From contig NZ_JAGMTU010000003.1 in assembly GCF_023703415.1 (NCBI RefSeq), forward strand, positions 62,001 through 126,000: a stretch of DNA of 64,000 nt, written 5' to 3'. The number at the start of each line of letters is the position of its first letter. Within the stretch, counting starts at the first letter, position 1. The DNA is from Microbacterium sp. USTB-Y (GTDB lineage Bacteria > Actinomycetota > Actinomycetes > Actinomycetales > Microbacteriaceae). Positions 1 through 8,586 of the stretch are shown one piece after another. Position numbers and translations under genes: made by a program. A model generated the notes under the pieces. It did no database searches. It saw only the letters and a list, made by a program, of their open reading frames with translations, and was not told where the DNA came from.

Positions 1-2
1 CG

Positions 3-185
3 ATCTGGCTCGGATTCTTCCCGGTGAACCTCGTCTTCACGTACCTGATGAGCCCGGTGCCCGGCTGGAACGCCCTGCCGATCTGGCTGCGCGTGCTCGC
101 CACGACGGTCGTGCTGACGCCGATCATGACCTACTGGGTGCTGCCCTGGGTGACCCGCTCGCTGCGGCGCTGGCTGAACCGGTAG
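3..185 (+). CDS. C-terminal fragment of a small membrane protein, probably antibiotic biosynthesis monooxygenase (ABM) family
   Basis: Only the last 60 residues are in the window; the 5' part lies to the left. The fragment reads as one or two membrane segments (IWLGFFPVNLVFTYL and VLATTVVLTPIMTYWVL) followed by a short basic tail ending in RRWLNR. This combination, with MTYWVLPWVTR near the end, resembles the C-terminal membrane part of ABM-domain proteins that carry a dimeric alpha-beta barrel in front of it. The ABM domain itself is not visible, so the family call is inference. The stop is followed 15 bases later by a long palindrome. Confidence 0.5.
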   Translation: MWLGFFPVNLVFTYLMSPVPGWNALPIWLRVLATTVVLTPIMTYWVLPWVTRSLRRWLNR

Positions 186-200
186 CGCCGGAAGAGAGGA

Positions 201-255
201 TGATCGTCATTCCACAGGACGGATCCGGCCGGATCCTCCTGCGGAATGACGATCA
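201..255. terminator. Long palindrome between convergent genes (family G)
   Basis: Arms of about 27 bases (201-228 and 229-255) are complementary apart from one bulge and one mismatch; the centre is GGATCCGGCCGGATCC. It lies 15 bases after the left-hand gene and 53 bases before the prpC stop, so it can serve as a bidirectional terminator. There is no clear T tract. Confidence 0.6.
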
Positions 256-308
256 CCCTGTGGAAACGCGTCGAGCCGAGCGGGTCGAGCCGAGCGGGAC
301 CGGGTCCG

Positions 309-1436
309 TCAGCCCTCGATGTGCCGCTCGTCGACGCCGTTGTAGGCGGACAGCGGGCGGATCAGCGCATTGGACGCGGCCTGCTCCATGATGTGCGCGG
401 TCCAGCCCGTGATGCGGGCCGCGATGAACAGCGGCGTGAAGATCTCCGTCTCGAAGCCGAGCAGGTGGTACGCCGGCCCCGACGGGTAGTCGAGGTTCGG
501 ATAGATGCCCTTGCGCGCGACGAACTCGGCCTCGAGCGTGTCGTACAGCTCGGCCAGATCCGTGCGGCCGGTGTCGGCGATGAGCCGGTCCAGCGCCGCC
601 TTCATGGTCGGCACCCGCGAATCGCCGCTCTTGTAGACCCGGTGGCCGAAGCCCATGATCTTGCGCTTGCTCGCCAGGGCGTCGTCGAGCCACGGCACGA
701 CCCGGTCGGCGGATCCGATCTCCTCGAAGATGTGCATCACGGCCTCGTTCGCCCCGCCATGCAGCGGGCCCTTCAGCGCACCGATGGCGCCGACGACCGC
801 GGAGTACAGGTCGGCCGTGGTCGATGCGATCACCCGCGCCGTGAAGGTCGAGGCGTTGAAGGAGTGCTCAGCGTACAGCACCATCGAGATCCGGAACACG
901 TCCACGGCCGCCTCCGAGGGCAGCACCCCGAACGTCATCCAGAGGAAGTTCGTCGAGTAGTCGAGATCGGCACGCGGATCGATCGGCGCGAGCCCCCAGC
1001 GGCGGCGCTGCACGGCGGCGACGATCGTCGGGATCTGCGCGAGCAGGTACACGGAGCGGCCGAGGTCGAGCTCGCGGTCGGTCCAGCCGCCCGGGCGGTG
1101 CAGGCTCGGGTCGAACGTGCCGAGCTGGCTGACCGCCGTGCGCACCACGTCCATCGGGTGCGCGTCGAGCGGGATCAAGTCGAGCAGGGCGAGGGTGCGC
1201 GGATCCAGCGGACGGAACGCCCTCTCCTGCGCCTCGAACGCGGCCAGCTGTTCGGGCGTGGGCAGTTCCCCGTTCCAGAGCAGGTAGGCCACGGCCTCGA
1301 ACGACTGAGTCGCCGCGAGCTCCTGCACGGGATAGCCGCGGTACAGCAGGCTGTTGGTCTCGGGGTTGACCTTCGAGATCGCCGTCGTGTCGACGACGAC
1401 GCCCGCGAGGCCCTTCTTGATGTCGGGGTCGCTCAT
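309..1436 (-). CDS. prpC: 2-methylcitrate synthase / citrate synthase
   Basis: A 375-residue citrate-synthase-fold enzyme that condenses propionyl-CoA with oxaloacetate to 2-methylcitrate, the first step of the 2-methylcitrate cycle. Visible landmarks are HGGANEAVM and GFGHRVYK (the two catalytic-histidine regions) and NLDYPSGPAYHLLGF, which carries the catalytic Asp; the C-terminal GWTAHIMEQ block is also typical. The ATG at 1436 is chosen over an upstream in-frame ATG because AAGGAG sits 7 bases before it. It is the last gene of the leftward prp operon, about 120 bases downstream of prpB, from which a long inverted repeat separates it. Citrate synthase activity is possible too, but the prpB/prpD neighbours favour PrpC. 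Confidence 0.93.
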   Translation of the reverse strand: MSDPDIKKGLAGVVVDTTAISKVNPETNSLLYRGYPVQELAATQSFEAVAYLLWNGELPTPEQLAAFEAQERAFRPLDPRTLALLDLIPLDAHPMDVVRTAVSQLGTFDPSLHRPGGWTDRELDLGRSVYLLAQIPTIVAAVQRRRWGLAPIDPRADLDYSTNFLWMTFGVLPSEAAVDVFRISMVLYAEHSFNASTFTARVIASTTADLYSAVVGAIGALKGPLHGGANEAVMHIFEEIGSADRVVPWLDDALASKRKIMGFGHRVYKSGDSRVPTMKAALDRLIADTGRTDLAELYDTLEAEFVARKGIYPNLDYPSGPAYHLLGFETEIFTPLFIAARITGWTAHIMEQAASNALIRPLSAYNGVDERHIEG

Positions 1437-1465
1437 GGTTCTGCTCCTTTGCAATACGCCCGCCC

Positions 1466-1567
1466 GGGGTCGTTGAGCGAGGACGCCGCAGGCGACCGAG
1501 ACGAAACGGGGTCTCCTGCTGATCGCCGCGTTTCGTCTCGTCGCTGCGCTCCTCGCTCAACGACCCC
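1466..1567. repeat. Inverted repeat, family A (full copy) overlapping the prpB stop
   Basis: Two arms (1466-1508 and 1529-1567) of the consensus CGTTTCGTCTCG..CTCGCTCAACGACCCC face each other around a 20-base loop. The right arm contains the prpB stop codon at 1557-1559. A half copy recurs at 38762-38803. Arms of this type are REP/BIME-like. Confidence 0.8.
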
Positions 1568-2474
1568 GTAGCGGGGTGGTGTCGATGCGGAAGTTGAAGA
1601 CGTTCGTGTCGAAGTGGTTGTAGGACTCGTAGTCGATGAGGTCGTACAGGTCCGCCCGGTGCTGCATCTCGCCGAGCTTCGAGGTCAGATGCCCCTCCTC
1701 GTTCAGCGTATCCAGCGCGCGCCCGGTCGCGCCCATCGCGATCCGCAGCATCGAGACCGGCCAGATCACGATGCTCACGCCGGCGTCCTTCAGCTGCTGC
1801 GTCGTGAACAGCTCGCTCTTGCCGAACTCTGTCATGTTCGCCAGGATCGGCACGTCGAGCTCGGAGGCCATCCGCTCGAACTCGGCGAGCGTGCGCATCG
1901 CCTCCGGGAAGATCGCGTCGGCCCCCGCGTCGACGAGAGCCTTGGCCCGGTCGACGGCGGCGTCCATGCCCTCCACGGCGCGGATGTCGGTGCGCGCCAT
2001 GATGAGGAAGTTCGGATCCCGCCGGGCGTCGACCGCGGCCCTGATCCGCTTGGTCGCGGTCGACTCGTCGACCACGGCCTTGCCGTCCAGGTGCCCGCAG
2101 CGCTTGGGGTTGACCTGATCCTCGATGTGCGTGCCCGCGAGGCCCGCGTCCTCGAGGGTCTGGATCGTGCGGGCCACGTTCATCGGCTCGCCGAACCCGG
2201 TGTCGGCGTCGATGATCGCGGGCAGCTCGGTCATCCGGGCGATCTGCTGCCCGCGCTCGGCCACCTCGGTGAGGGTCGTGAGGCCGATGTCGGGCAGGCC
2301 CAGATCGGCGGAGAGCACGGCGCCGGAGATATAGACCCCGTCGAAGCCCTTCCGCTCGATGAGCCGCGCGCTCAGCGGATTGAACGCCCCGGGGAACCGC
2401 AGCAGCTCCCCCGCGGCGAGCCGCTCGCGCAGGATCCGCCGCTTCTCCGCGGCCGGGGTGGTGGCGTACAGCAT
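1557..2474 (-). CDS. prpB: Methylisocitrate lyase
   Basis: A 305-residue isocitrate-lyase-superfamily enzyme that cleaves 2-methylisocitrate to pyruvate and succinate. It has the KRCGH signature with the catalytic Cys, DADTGFG (Mg-binding acidic residues) and MARTD. The ATG at 2474 follows GGAGGTG at a good distance; the in-frame start 36 bases upstream has no such site. Its last codons, Arg-Gly-Arg-stop, are encoded inside the family A inverted repeat, so the repeat sets the C terminus. It lies between prpD upstream and prpC downstream, each separated by an inverted repeat. Confidence 0.93.
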   Translation of the reverse strand: MLYATTPAAEKRRILRERLAAGELLRFPGAFNPLSARLIERKGFDGVYISGAVLSADLGLPDIGLTTLTEVAERGQQIARMTELPAIIDADTGFGEPMNVARTIQTLEDAGLAGTHIEDQVNPKRCGHLDGKAVVDESTATKRIRAAVDARRDPNFLIMARTDIRAVEGMDAAVDRAKALVDAGADAIFPEAMRTLAEFERMASELDVPILANMTEFGKSELFTTQQLKDAGVSIVIWPVSMLRIAMGATGRALDTLNEEGHLTSKLGEMQHRADLYDLIDYESYNHFDTNVFNFRIDTTPLRGR

Positions 2475-2507
2475 CAGTACACCTCCGAGCCACGCCGGGT
2501 CCCGGAA

Positions 2508-2576
2508 CACAACGCAGGAAATGCCGTCGTGACCGACCCGGATCCAGCCGCAAGCCGCAGGATCTCCTGCGTCGTT
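2508..2576. repeat. Inverted repeat, family E, copy 1
   Basis: Arms CAACGCAGGA (2510-2519) and TCCTGCGTCG (2565-2574) enclose a ~45-base loop. It lies 14 bases 3' of the prpD stop and upstream of the prpB ribosome binding site. The second copy is inside ykoC (39597-39668). Confidence 0.7.
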
Positions 2577-2589
2577 TCACGGCACCGCA

Positions 2590-4116
2590 TCAGAACAGCC
2601 CCTTCGGGGCGGGAGCGGCGGCGAGCACACCGGGTGCGGCGACGATCGAGAGCGCGCCGACCTCCTCGGCGGTGAGCTCGGGCAGGCGCTGGACGAGTTC
2701 CAGGAACCGCTCGATCTCGGCGGGCTCGAGCACCGGCTCCGCGAGGATCCGGAACTTGCGGATGTAGTCCTCGCGGGCGAACGGCCGCGCGCCCAGCGGA
2801 TGCGCATCGGCGACCGCGATCTCATCGGTCACCGTCTCGCCGTTCGTCAGGCGGATCTCGACGCGACCGCCGAACGCCTTCTCGGCGATGTCGTTCGAGT
2901 GGTAGCGGCGGGTCCACTCCGGGTCCTCGAGCGTGGTGATCTTGTGCCACAGGGCGACGGTGTCCTCGCGCTGTGCGCGCTCGGGTGCGTAGGAGTCGAC
3001 GTGGTGCCAGGTGCCGTCCTGCAGGGCCACCGCGAAGATGTACGGGATCGAGTGGTCCAGCGTCTCGCGCGACGCGTGCGGGTCGTACTTCTGCGGGTCG
3101 TTGGCCCCGGATCCGATCACGTAGTGCGTGTGGTGGCTGGTGTGGATCACGATCGACTCGATGTTGGCCGGATCCGCCAGCTCGGGCCGCTCGTTGTGGA
3201 GCTTGCGCGCCAGGTCGATCCAGGCCTGCGCCTGGTACTCGGCGGAGTGCTCCTTCGTGTAGGTGTCGAGGATCGCCCGCTTGGACTCGCCGGCCACGGG
3301 CAGCGGCACGTCGTACGACGCGTCGGGGCCGTCCAGCATCCAGGCGATCACGCCGTCCTCGCCCTCGTAGATGGGGCTCGGCGAGGTCTCGCCGCGCATC
3401 GCCCGGTCGACGGCCTCGACCGCCATCTTGCCGGCGAAGGCGGGGGCGTGCGCCTTCCACGTGGAGATCTCGCCCTTGCGGCTCTGCCGGGTGGCGGTCG
3501 TGGTGTGCAGCGCCTGACCGACGGCCTGGTAGATCGTCTCGACGGGAAGGCCGAGCAGGGTGCCGATGCCCGCGGCGGCCGACGGCCCGAGGTGGGCGAC
3601 GTGGTCGATCTTGTGCGCGTGCAGGCTGATCGCCTTCACCAGGTCGACCTGGATCTCGTAGCCCGTCGCGATGCCGCGGACCAGAGCCCGGCCGTCCGCG
3701 CCGACGTGCTGCGCCACGGCGAGGATCGGCGGGATGTTGTCGCCGGGGTGCGAGTACTCGGCGGCGAGGAAGGTGTCGTGGTAGTCGAGCTCGCGCACGG
3801 CCACGCCGTTCGCCCAGGCGGCCCATTCGGGGCTGGTGCGGCGCTCGAGCGCGCAGCCGAACACCGTGGATCCGGATCCGTTCACCGAGACCGGGTGGTC
3901 GAGCGCCTGCTGGCGGGCGGCGCTGACGGGGGCGCGGGTGAGCGAGGCGGCCGCGACGGACGCGTTGTCGATGACGCGGTTGATGATCATGTCGACGACG
4001 TCGGCGTCGACCTCGACCGGATCGGCGGCGATCTCGGCGATGCGCCAGGCGAGCTGCCCCTCGCGGGCGAGCTGCTCGTCGCTGCGATGCACGCGGAGGT
4101 GGTGGGTGACGGTCAT
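2590..4116 (-). CDS. prpD: 2-methylcitrate dehydratase
   Basis: A 508-residue MmgE/PrpD-family protein that dehydrates 2-methylcitrate to 2-methyl-cis-aconitate. Length and composition match PrpD; family landmarks include [22 protein letters not shown] near residue 110 and the [15 protein letters not shown] block near 225, where catalytic and substrate-binding residues lie. Its ATG overlaps the stop of the upstream GntR gene as ATGA (4113-4116), so the two are translationally coupled. It is the first enzyme gene of the prp operon; many actinobacteria rely on PrpD plus aconitase for the isomerisation. Confidence 0.93.
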   Translation of the reverse strand: MTVTHHLRVHRSDEQLAREGQLAWRIAEIAADPVEVDADVVDMIINRVIDNASVAAASLTRAPVSAARQQALDHPVSVNGSGSTVFGCALERRTSPEWAAWANGVAVRELDYHDTFLAAEYSHPGDNIPPILAVAQHVGADGRALVRGIATGYEIQVDLVKAISLHAHKIDHVAHLGPSAAAGIGTLLGLPVETIYQAVGQALHTTTATRQSRKGEISTWKAHAPAFAGKMAVEAVDRAMRGETSPSPIYEGEDGVIAWMLDGPDASYDVPLPVAGESKRAILDTYTKEHSAEYQAQAWIDLARKLHNERPELADPANIESIVIHTSHHTHYVIGSGANDPQKYDPHASRETLDHSIPYIFAVALQDGTWHHVDSYAPERAQREDTVALWHKITTLEDPEWTRRYHSNDIAEKAFGGRVEIRLTNGETVTDEIAVADAHPLGARPFAREDYIRKFRILAEPVLEPAEIERFLELVQRLPELTAEEVGALSIVAAPGVLAAAPAPKGLF

Positions 4117-4811
4117 GCGCTGGCCTTCTTTCCGGTCGTGGAGGTCTCGGGATCCGCGCCGACGAGCGAGTCGAGGATGCTCGCGAGCGCGTTGTGCAGG
4201 TGGACGTGGGTGGCGTGCGCGGCGAGGTCGCCGTCCCCGGATCCGATCGCCTCGGCGATCAGACGGTGCTCGCCCGCGCTCGCGGCGAGGCGCGCGGGCT
4301 TGTCTCGCGCCATCCGGCGCACGCGCACGAGGTGCGTGCGCACGGTGCGCAACGCCGCGGTGAGGTAGTCGTTGCCGACGGCGGCGTCGAGCGCGTCGTC
4401 GAAACGGCCGATGAGCGCGTAGTACCGCGCGCGCCCCTCGTCGTCGCCGAGTGCTTCCGCAGCCTGGGCGAAGCGCTCCGCCAGGGCGGTGAACTCGGTG
4501 CGGTCGGCAGCGGAGGCGGCGGCGCGCGCGGTGCTCTCCTCGAGCGCCCGGCGCAGGACGAACAGGTCGCGGATGTCGTCGGCGTCGATCGCCGCGACCA
4601 CGGTGATGCGCGGCGAGAGCTGCTCGACGAGCCCGTCCGCGGTCAGCCGCCGCAGCGCCTCGCGCAGCGGCGTGCGGCTCACGCCGAGGCGTTCGGCCTG
4701 CTCCACCTCGGCGAGCACGGTGCCGGCGGCGAGGGATCCCGATTGGATCTCCTCGAGCAGCGCACGGTAGGCGAACTCCCCCGCACGCATCCCTTCGGCG
4801 ACGATGGTCAT
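4113..4811 (-). CDS. GntR-family (FadR/FCD) regulator of the prp operon
   Basis: A 232-residue repressor-type regulator. The N-terminal winged helix (about residues 12-75) contains [20 protein letters not shown], the recognition helix of GntR proteins; the rest is the all-helical FCD ligand-binding domain. Being co-transcribed and coupled to prpD, it most likely controls the 2-methylcitrate cycle, with a cycle intermediate as ligand (inference). There is no Shine-Dalgarno; instead a TATACA box sits 8 bases before the ATG, inside the palindrome at 4819-4828. That predicts a leaderless mRNA whose promoter the protein can block itself. Confidence 0.88.
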   Translation of the reverse strand: MTIVAEGMRAGEFAYRALLEEIQSGSLAAGTVLAEVEQAERLGVSRTPLREALRRLTADGLVEQLSPRITVVAAIDADDIRDLFVLRRALEESTARAAASAADRTEFTALAERFAQAAEALGDDEGRARYYALIGRFDDALDAAVGNDYLTAALRTVRTHLVRVRRMARDKPARLAASAGEHRLIAEAIGSGDGDLAAHATHVHLHNALASILDSLVGADPETSTTGKKASA

Positions 4812-4818
4812 GCCATCA

Positions 4819-4828
4819 GTGTATACAC
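4819..4828. promoter_or_regulatory. Operator-like palindrome GTGTATACAC overlapping the prp -10 box
   Basis: A perfect 10-base palindrome 7 bases upstream of the GntR-gene ATG. GTATAC-centred palindromes are usual for FadR-type GntR regulators, and the overlap with TATACA fits autorepression. A second GTATAC centre lies at 4873-4878. Confidence 0.6.
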
Positions 4829-4872
4829 AAAGAACTTAGGAAGGGAACTTTTCCCGAATTCTGGCTTATTCC

Positions 4873-4878
4873 GTATAC
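4873..4878. promoter_or_regulatory. Second GTATAC operator half of the prp promoter region
   Basis: GTATAC within CCGTATACATTG, 53 bases centre to centre from the first palindrome (about five helical turns), just downstream of the EamA gene stop. The spacing would allow two dimers on the same helix face; this is inference. Confidence 0.4.
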
Positions 4879-4886
4879 ATTGTGGA

Positions 4887-5867
4887 TCAGCGCAGGGTCT
4901 CGACCGGCTCCGGCACCGCCTCCGGATCCACCTCGTCGACGACCGGCTCGCCGAGCTTCACCAGCACCACTCCCACGAGCACGAGCGCACCGCCGAACGC
5001 CTGCAGCAGATCGGGAAGCTGCCCGAGGAACAGCCAGCCGAACAGGAGCGCGGCGATCACCTCGCTCAGCGCGACGAACGAGGCGAAGCGCGAACCCAGC
5101 CGACGCGTCGACACGATGCCGAGCACGTAGGCGAGCGCCGTCGCGATCACGCCCACCGCGAGCACCGGCACGAACCACGGCAGCGTGCCGAACCGGTAGG
5201 TGACGTCCTGGGTGTTCCACGTCATCGGCAGGATCCCGGTCGCCCCCGCGACGCTGAGCCCGATCGCTCCGATCAGGAGGCCGAGCCCCGCGAGCGCGAT
5301 CGGGGGCAGGCCCGTGTCCCCGCGCCCGGAGAGCAGGAAGTAGGTCGCCGCGCCCACCATCGCGCCGAGCGCCCACAGGATCCCCACCGGATCGATCCGG
5401 GATCCGGTGAAGATCTCCAGCATGAGCACGAGTCCGATGAACGCGACGACGGCGCCGATCATGCCCTTCGCACCGGGCCGCTCGCCGCGGCGGAGCCAGA
5501 GCCAGAGCACCACGGCGATCGGCGCGGTGTACTCGATGAGGAGGGCGAGGCCGACGTCCATCACGGCCACCGCCTGGAAGAAGCAGAGCTGCGCGGCCGT
5601 GACTGCGAGCAGACCGTAGACGACGATCATGCCGGCGTTCTTGCGCACCATGCCCCAGCGGCCGCGCAGGGTGAGCAGGGTCGGCACCAGCAGCACGAGC
5701 GCCGCGACCCACATGCGGACGGTGACGGCGGCGCCGGGGCTCCACCCCGCGTCCATGAGGCCGCGCGCCCACGCGCCGCTCATCCCGAAGGACAGGGCCG
5801 CCCCGAGCGCGAAGACCAGCCCGGAGCGCACTCCGGCGGCCCGAGTGTCATTCGCCACTGTGCTCAT
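4887..5867 (-). CDS. EamA-family (DMT superfamily) transporter
   Basis: A 326-residue, ten-helix membrane protein with two tandem EamA halves (about residues 18-145 and 160-295). Such proteins export or exchange small metabolites such as amino acids; the substrate cannot be read from the sequence. It is transcribed towards the prp operon and ends just before the prp operator region. It has a clear promoter (TTGACA, 17 bases, TAGCGT) whose -10 box ends 8 bases before the ATG, so the mRNA is probably leaderless. It shares a 38-base divergent spacer with the CGNR regulator, which may control it. Confidence 0.85.
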   Translation of the reverse strand: MSTVANDTRAAGVRSGLVFALGAALSFGMSGAWARGLMDAGWSPGAAVTVRMWVAALVLLVPTLLTLRGRWGMVRKNAGMIVVYGLLAVTAAQLCFFQAVAVMDVGLALLIEYTAPIAVVLWLWLRRGERPGAKGMIGAVVAFIGLVLMLEIFTGSRIDPVGILWALGAMVGAATYFLLSGRGDTGLPPIALAGLGLLIGAIGLSVAGATGILPMTWNTQDVTYRFGTLPWFVPVLAVGVIATALAYVLGIVSTRRLGSRFASFVALSEVIAALLFGWLFLGQLPDLLQAFGGALVLVGVVLVKLGEPVVDEVDPEAVPEPVETLR

Positions 5868-5875
5868 GACATGTG

Positions 5876-5904
5876 ACGCTACCGTCCACGATGTAAGCTG
5901 TCAA
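5876..5904 (-). promoter_or_regulatory. Promoter of the EamA gene
   Basis: Reading leftwards: consensus -35 TTGACA at 5904-5899, a 17-base spacer, and -10 TAGCGT at 5881-5876, with the ATG at 5867. The -35 box overlaps the start region of the divergent CGNR gene, which is well placed for regulation by its product. Confidence 0.65.
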
Positions 5905-5905
5905 C

Positions 5906-6442
5906 ATGATCTTCACCGATGACACCGAGGAGACCCTCCGGGCCGCGGTGTGGCTCGTGAACTCGGCCGAGGATCCGGACACGCTCTCCTCCCTGACCGA
6001 CGAGGCGGCCTTCCTCGACCAGTTCCGGTACACCGGTCGCATCGATCGCGACGAGGACGAACTGGCGGGACTCCGCGGGATCCGCCCTCAGCTGCGCCGC
6101 ATGCTGCTCGCCGACCGCGACGACATGGCCGCCGAGGTCAATGCGGCCCTCGCCGGCATCTCCCTCGCGCCGCGCCTCGCCCGGCACGGCACGGTCGACT
6201 GGCACCTGCACGCGGTGGCCGACGATCACCCGCTGCCCGAGCGCGTGATCGTGGAGACCGCGATGGCCCTCATCGACGTGATCCGCGCCGAGGAGGGATC
6301 CCGCATCTCGGTCTGCGCCGACGACACCTGCGAGGCTCTCGCGCTCGACCTCTCCCGCAACCGCTCGAAGCGCTACTGCTCCACGGCCTGCGCGAACCGC
6401 AACGCCGTCGCGGCCTACCGCGCCCGCCGCGCCGAAGCCTGA
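5906..6442 (+). CDS. CGNR zinc-finger transcription factor (ABATE domain)
   Basis: A 178-residue protein: an ABATE-type N-terminal domain (about residues 1-125) and a C-terminal zinc-finger of the CGNR class. The finger reads CADDTCEAL..RYCSTACANRNAVAAYRAR, with four Cys ligands; the usual CGNR tetrapeptide appears here as CANR. These proteins are stress- or metabolite-responsive DNA-binding regulators. It is divergent from the EamA transporter, the likely target. The start is the ATG at 5906 because TAAGCT lies 6 bases upstream and no Shine-Dalgarno is present (leaderless). Confidence 0.85.
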   Translation: MIFTDDTEETLRAAVWLVNSAEDPDTLSSLTDEAAFLDQFRYTGRIDRDEDELAGLRGIRPQLRRMLLADRDDMAAEVNAALAGISLAPRLARHGTVDWHLHAVADDHPLPERVIVETAMALIDVIRAEEGSRISVCADDTCEALALDLSRNRSKRYCSTACANRNAVAAYRARRAEA

Positions 6443-6486
6443 TCCCTCCTCCTCCGTCCCTCCCTCCCCTCCCCTCCCCTCCTCCT

Positions 6487-6540
6487 CCGAGTCGTCCCCC
6501 TGAGGCCGGGCTATAGGTCGTGCTCAGGGGGACGACCCGG
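6487..6540. repeat. Inverted repeat, family C, copy 1
   Basis: Arms CCGAGTCGTCCCCCTGAG (6487-6504) and its near-complement (6523-6540) around an 18-base loop, 44 bases after the CGNR stop. The same arms recur at 15921-15990 and 52411-52484. It probably acts as a 3' hairpin or terminator. Confidence 0.8.
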
Positions 6541-6574
6541 AGTGGGGGCGCGCGGGCGGGCTACTCTCGTTGAC

Positions 6575-7642
6575 ATGACCGCCGACTGGACCGGATCCGC
6601 CATCGCCCTGCTCGAGGCCGACGGGAACCGCAGCGCCGACACGCATCTGCACGTCTTCCCGCTGCCGGCGGAGTGGGGCATCGACCTCTACCTCAAGGAC
6701 GAGTCGGTGCACCCGACCGGATCCCTGAAGCACCGCCTCGCCCGCTCGCTCATCCTCTACGGCCTGGTCAACGGGCGGATCCACGAGGGCACGACCCTGG
6801 TCGAGGCGTCGAGCGGATCCACCGCCGTGTCCGAGGCGTACTTCGCGCGGATGCTGGGATTGCCGTTCGTCACGGTCGTGCCGCGGTCGACGAGCCAGGA
6901 GAAGATCGATCTCATCGAGTTCTACGGCGGACGGTGCCACTTCGTCGACTCGGGGGCGGCGATGTACGCCGAGGCCGAGCGTCTCGCCTCGGAGTGCGGC
7001 GGGCACTACCTCGACCAGTTCACCTACGCCGAACGCGCGACGGACTGGCGCGGCAACAACAACATCGCCGAGAGCGTGTTCAGTCAGCTCAGCCGCGAGC
7101 GGCACCCGATCCCGAGCTGGATCGTCGTCGGCGCCGGCACCGGCGGCACGAGCGCGACCTTCGGGCGGTACGTGCGCTACCGCCGTCACGACACCCGCAT
7201 CGCGGTCGTGGATCCGGAGGGCTCGGCCTTCTACGGCGGCTGGCGCGCCGGGGATCCGTCGTTCACGACCGGAACACCGAGCCGCATCGAGGGCATCGGG
7301 CGACCGCGGGTCGAGCCCTCGTTCGTGCCCGGGGTGATCGACGAGATGATCCCCGTGCCCGACGCCGCCTCGATCGCCGCGGTCCGGCTGCTCAAGCAGC
7401 GCACCCTGCACTGGGCCGGCGGGTCGACCGGCACGAACCTCGTCGGTGCGTTCCAGCTCATCGCCCGGATGCTCCGCGACGGCGAGAGCGGCAGCGTGGT
7501 GACCCTCATCTGCGACAGCGGCACCCGCTACCTCGACACGTACTACTCCGACGACTGGGTCGCCGGCCAGGGCTGGGATCTGGCCCCGCATCGAGCGCGG
7601 ATGGAGCACTTCCTCACCTCCGGGGAGTGGCCGGAGCACTGA
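6575..7642 (+). CDS. cds1: PLP-dependent cysteine synthase-family enzyme, Cds1-like (L-cysteine desulfhydrase)
   Basis: A 355-residue fold-type II PLP enzyme. [10 protein letters not shown] holds the PLP lysine, [10 protein letters not shown] the substrate-binding loop, and [10 protein letters not shown] the phosphate-binding loop. The conserved block [21 protein letters not shown] matches my recollection of the mycobacterial Cds1 group, which splits cysteine to H2S, pyruvate and ammonia, rather than CysK or CysM. No serine acetyltransferase is nearby, which also argues against biosynthesis. The ATG at 6575 is preferred to an upstream in-frame start because TACTCT lies 7 bases before it and no Shine-Dalgarno is present. 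Exact activity is inference. Confidence 0.8.
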   Translation: MTADWTGSAIALLEADGNRSADTHLHVFPLPAEWGIDLYLKDESVHPTGSLKHRLARSLILYGLVNGRIHEGTTLVEASSGSTAVSEAYFARMLGLPFVTVVPRSTSQEKIDLIEFYGGRCHFVDSGAAMYAEAERLASECGGHYLDQFTYAERATDWRGNNNIAESVFSQLSRERHPIPSWIVVGAGTGGTSATFGRYVRYRRHDTRIAVVDPEGSAFYGGWRAGDPSFTTGTPSRIEGIGRPRVEPSFVPGVIDEMIPVPDAASIAAVRLLKQRTLHWAGGSTGTNLVGAFQLIARMLRDGESGSVVTLICDSGTRYLDTYYSDDWVAGQGWDLAPHRARMEHFLTSGEWPEH

Positions 7643-7710
7643 CGCCCCGGCCCCCGCGCCCCGCGCCCCCTTCCGGCGCCCTCTTCCGGCGCCCCTCCCG
7701 CGCCCCTTCC

Positions 7711-7779
7711 GCGAGACCGAACTTGCGTCCCGAGACCGAGGTTCTCATCGTCGGTCTCGCGACGAGGGTTCGGTCTCGC
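7711..7779. repeat. Inverted repeat, family B, copy 1
   Basis: Arms built from GCGAGACCGAAC..CCGAGACCGA (7711-7739) and the complement (7751-7779). It lies between cds1 and the GcvR-like gene and ends 20 bases before the latter's -10 box. Other copies are at 32379-32447 and 34591-34658. Confidence 0.8.
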
Positions 7780-7811
7780 GGTCAAGGGGCGGGCTCGCCT
7801 ACGCTGGCGAC

Positions 7812-8321
7812 ATGACCACGCTCATCCTCACCGTCGTCGGATCCGACCGCCCCGGCCTCGTCGCGACCGTCGCGCACATCGTCGACGAGCACGGCGGCAA
7901 CTGGGAGAACAGCCGGCTGGCCGAACTGGCGGGCACGTTCGCCGGCGTGATCCAGGTGTCGGTGCCGATCGAGCGGGTGGAAGAGCTGCGCGCGTCGCTG
8001 AGCGGGCTCGAGGGGCTGCTCACGATCGCCGTGCACCCCGGATCCGGATCCGAGGCCACCGAGACCCCGCAGGAGCTCTCGATCCAGGTGCTCGGCAACG
8101 ACCGCGCGGGCATCGTCCGCGAGATCACCGCGGTCCTGAACGCGAGCGCGCTGAGCATCGACAGCATGACCACCGAGACCCGCGACGCGGCGATGGCCGG
8201 AGGTCGCCTGTTCGAGGCGTCGATCCTGGCCCGCGTGCCGGCAGATGCGAATCCGGAGGCCCTGCGCAGTGCCCTGGAGCGGATCGCGCACGATCTCCAG
8301 GTCGACATCACGGTCGCCTGA
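7812..8321 (+). CDS. ACT-domain protein, glycine cleavage repressor (GcvR)-like
   Basis: A 169-residue protein made of two ACT domains (about residues 2-75 and 88-165). Each starts with the usual ACT pattern: LILTVVGSDRPGLVATVAHIV and LSIQVLGNDRAGIVREITAVL. ACT pairs bind amino acids and modulate a partner; in GcvR the partner is the activator GcvA. No GcvA or gcv gene is nearby, so the name is by similarity only. TACGCT sits 6 bases before the ATG and there is no Shine-Dalgarno, so a leaderless transcript is predicted. Confidence 0.8.
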   Translation: MTTLILTVVGSDRPGLVATVAHIVDEHGGNWENSRLAELAGTFAGVIQVSVPIERVEELRASLSGLEGLLTIAVHPGSGSEATETPQELSIQVLGNDRAGIVREITAVLNASALSIDSMTTETRDAAMAGGRLFEASILARVPADANPEALRSALERIAHDLQVDITVA

Positions 8322-8361
8322 GCCCCCGTTCCGGCGCCGTTGCACGCCGCGCGCCCGCCGT

Positions 8362-8433
8362 ATTCAGGCTGGATTCGGTCCGAGGCACCGTGTTGACGCG
8401 CCCACCAGCCCCCACCGCCGATCCAGCCTGAAT
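8362..8433. repeat. Inverted repeat, family D, copy 1
   Basis: Perfect 13-base arms ATTCAGGCTGGAT and ATCCAGCCTGAAT separated by a 46-base core, 40 bases 3' of the GcvR-like gene and followed by TGCGCAC. Four more copies occur in the window. Confidence 0.8.
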
Positions 8434-8547
8434 TGCGCACCGGCGTGCGGGCCGGCACGCGGGCCGACGGCGCGACGCAAGACGGCCCGGCCGCCGAGGC
8501 ACGGCTGGGACGACACCACGAACCGTCTGACCGGGTCCGGGCACACG

Positions 8548-8581
8548 AAAGGCCCGCACCGGCGACGCGGTGCGGGCCTTT
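8548..8581. terminator. Rho-independent bidirectional terminator
   Basis: Perfect 14-base stem AAAGGCCCGCACCG (8548-8561) and its complement (8568-8581), a 6-base loop, with A-rich and T-rich ends on both sides. It lies between the convergent GcvR-like and aldo/keto reductase genes, ending 5 bases from the latter's stop. It is the most classical terminator in the window. Confidence 0.88.
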
Positions 8582-8586
8582 CGACC

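Noticed and set aside
1466..1567. Insertion sequence remnant
   Set aside because: There is no transposase frame and no target duplication that I can see. The two arms fit a REP/BIME-like element better.
246..1571. Long Arg/Gly-rich frames antisense to prpC, prpB, prpD and many other genes
   Set aside because: These are shadows of high-GC coding sequence. They lack motifs and start signals and overlap well-identified genes.
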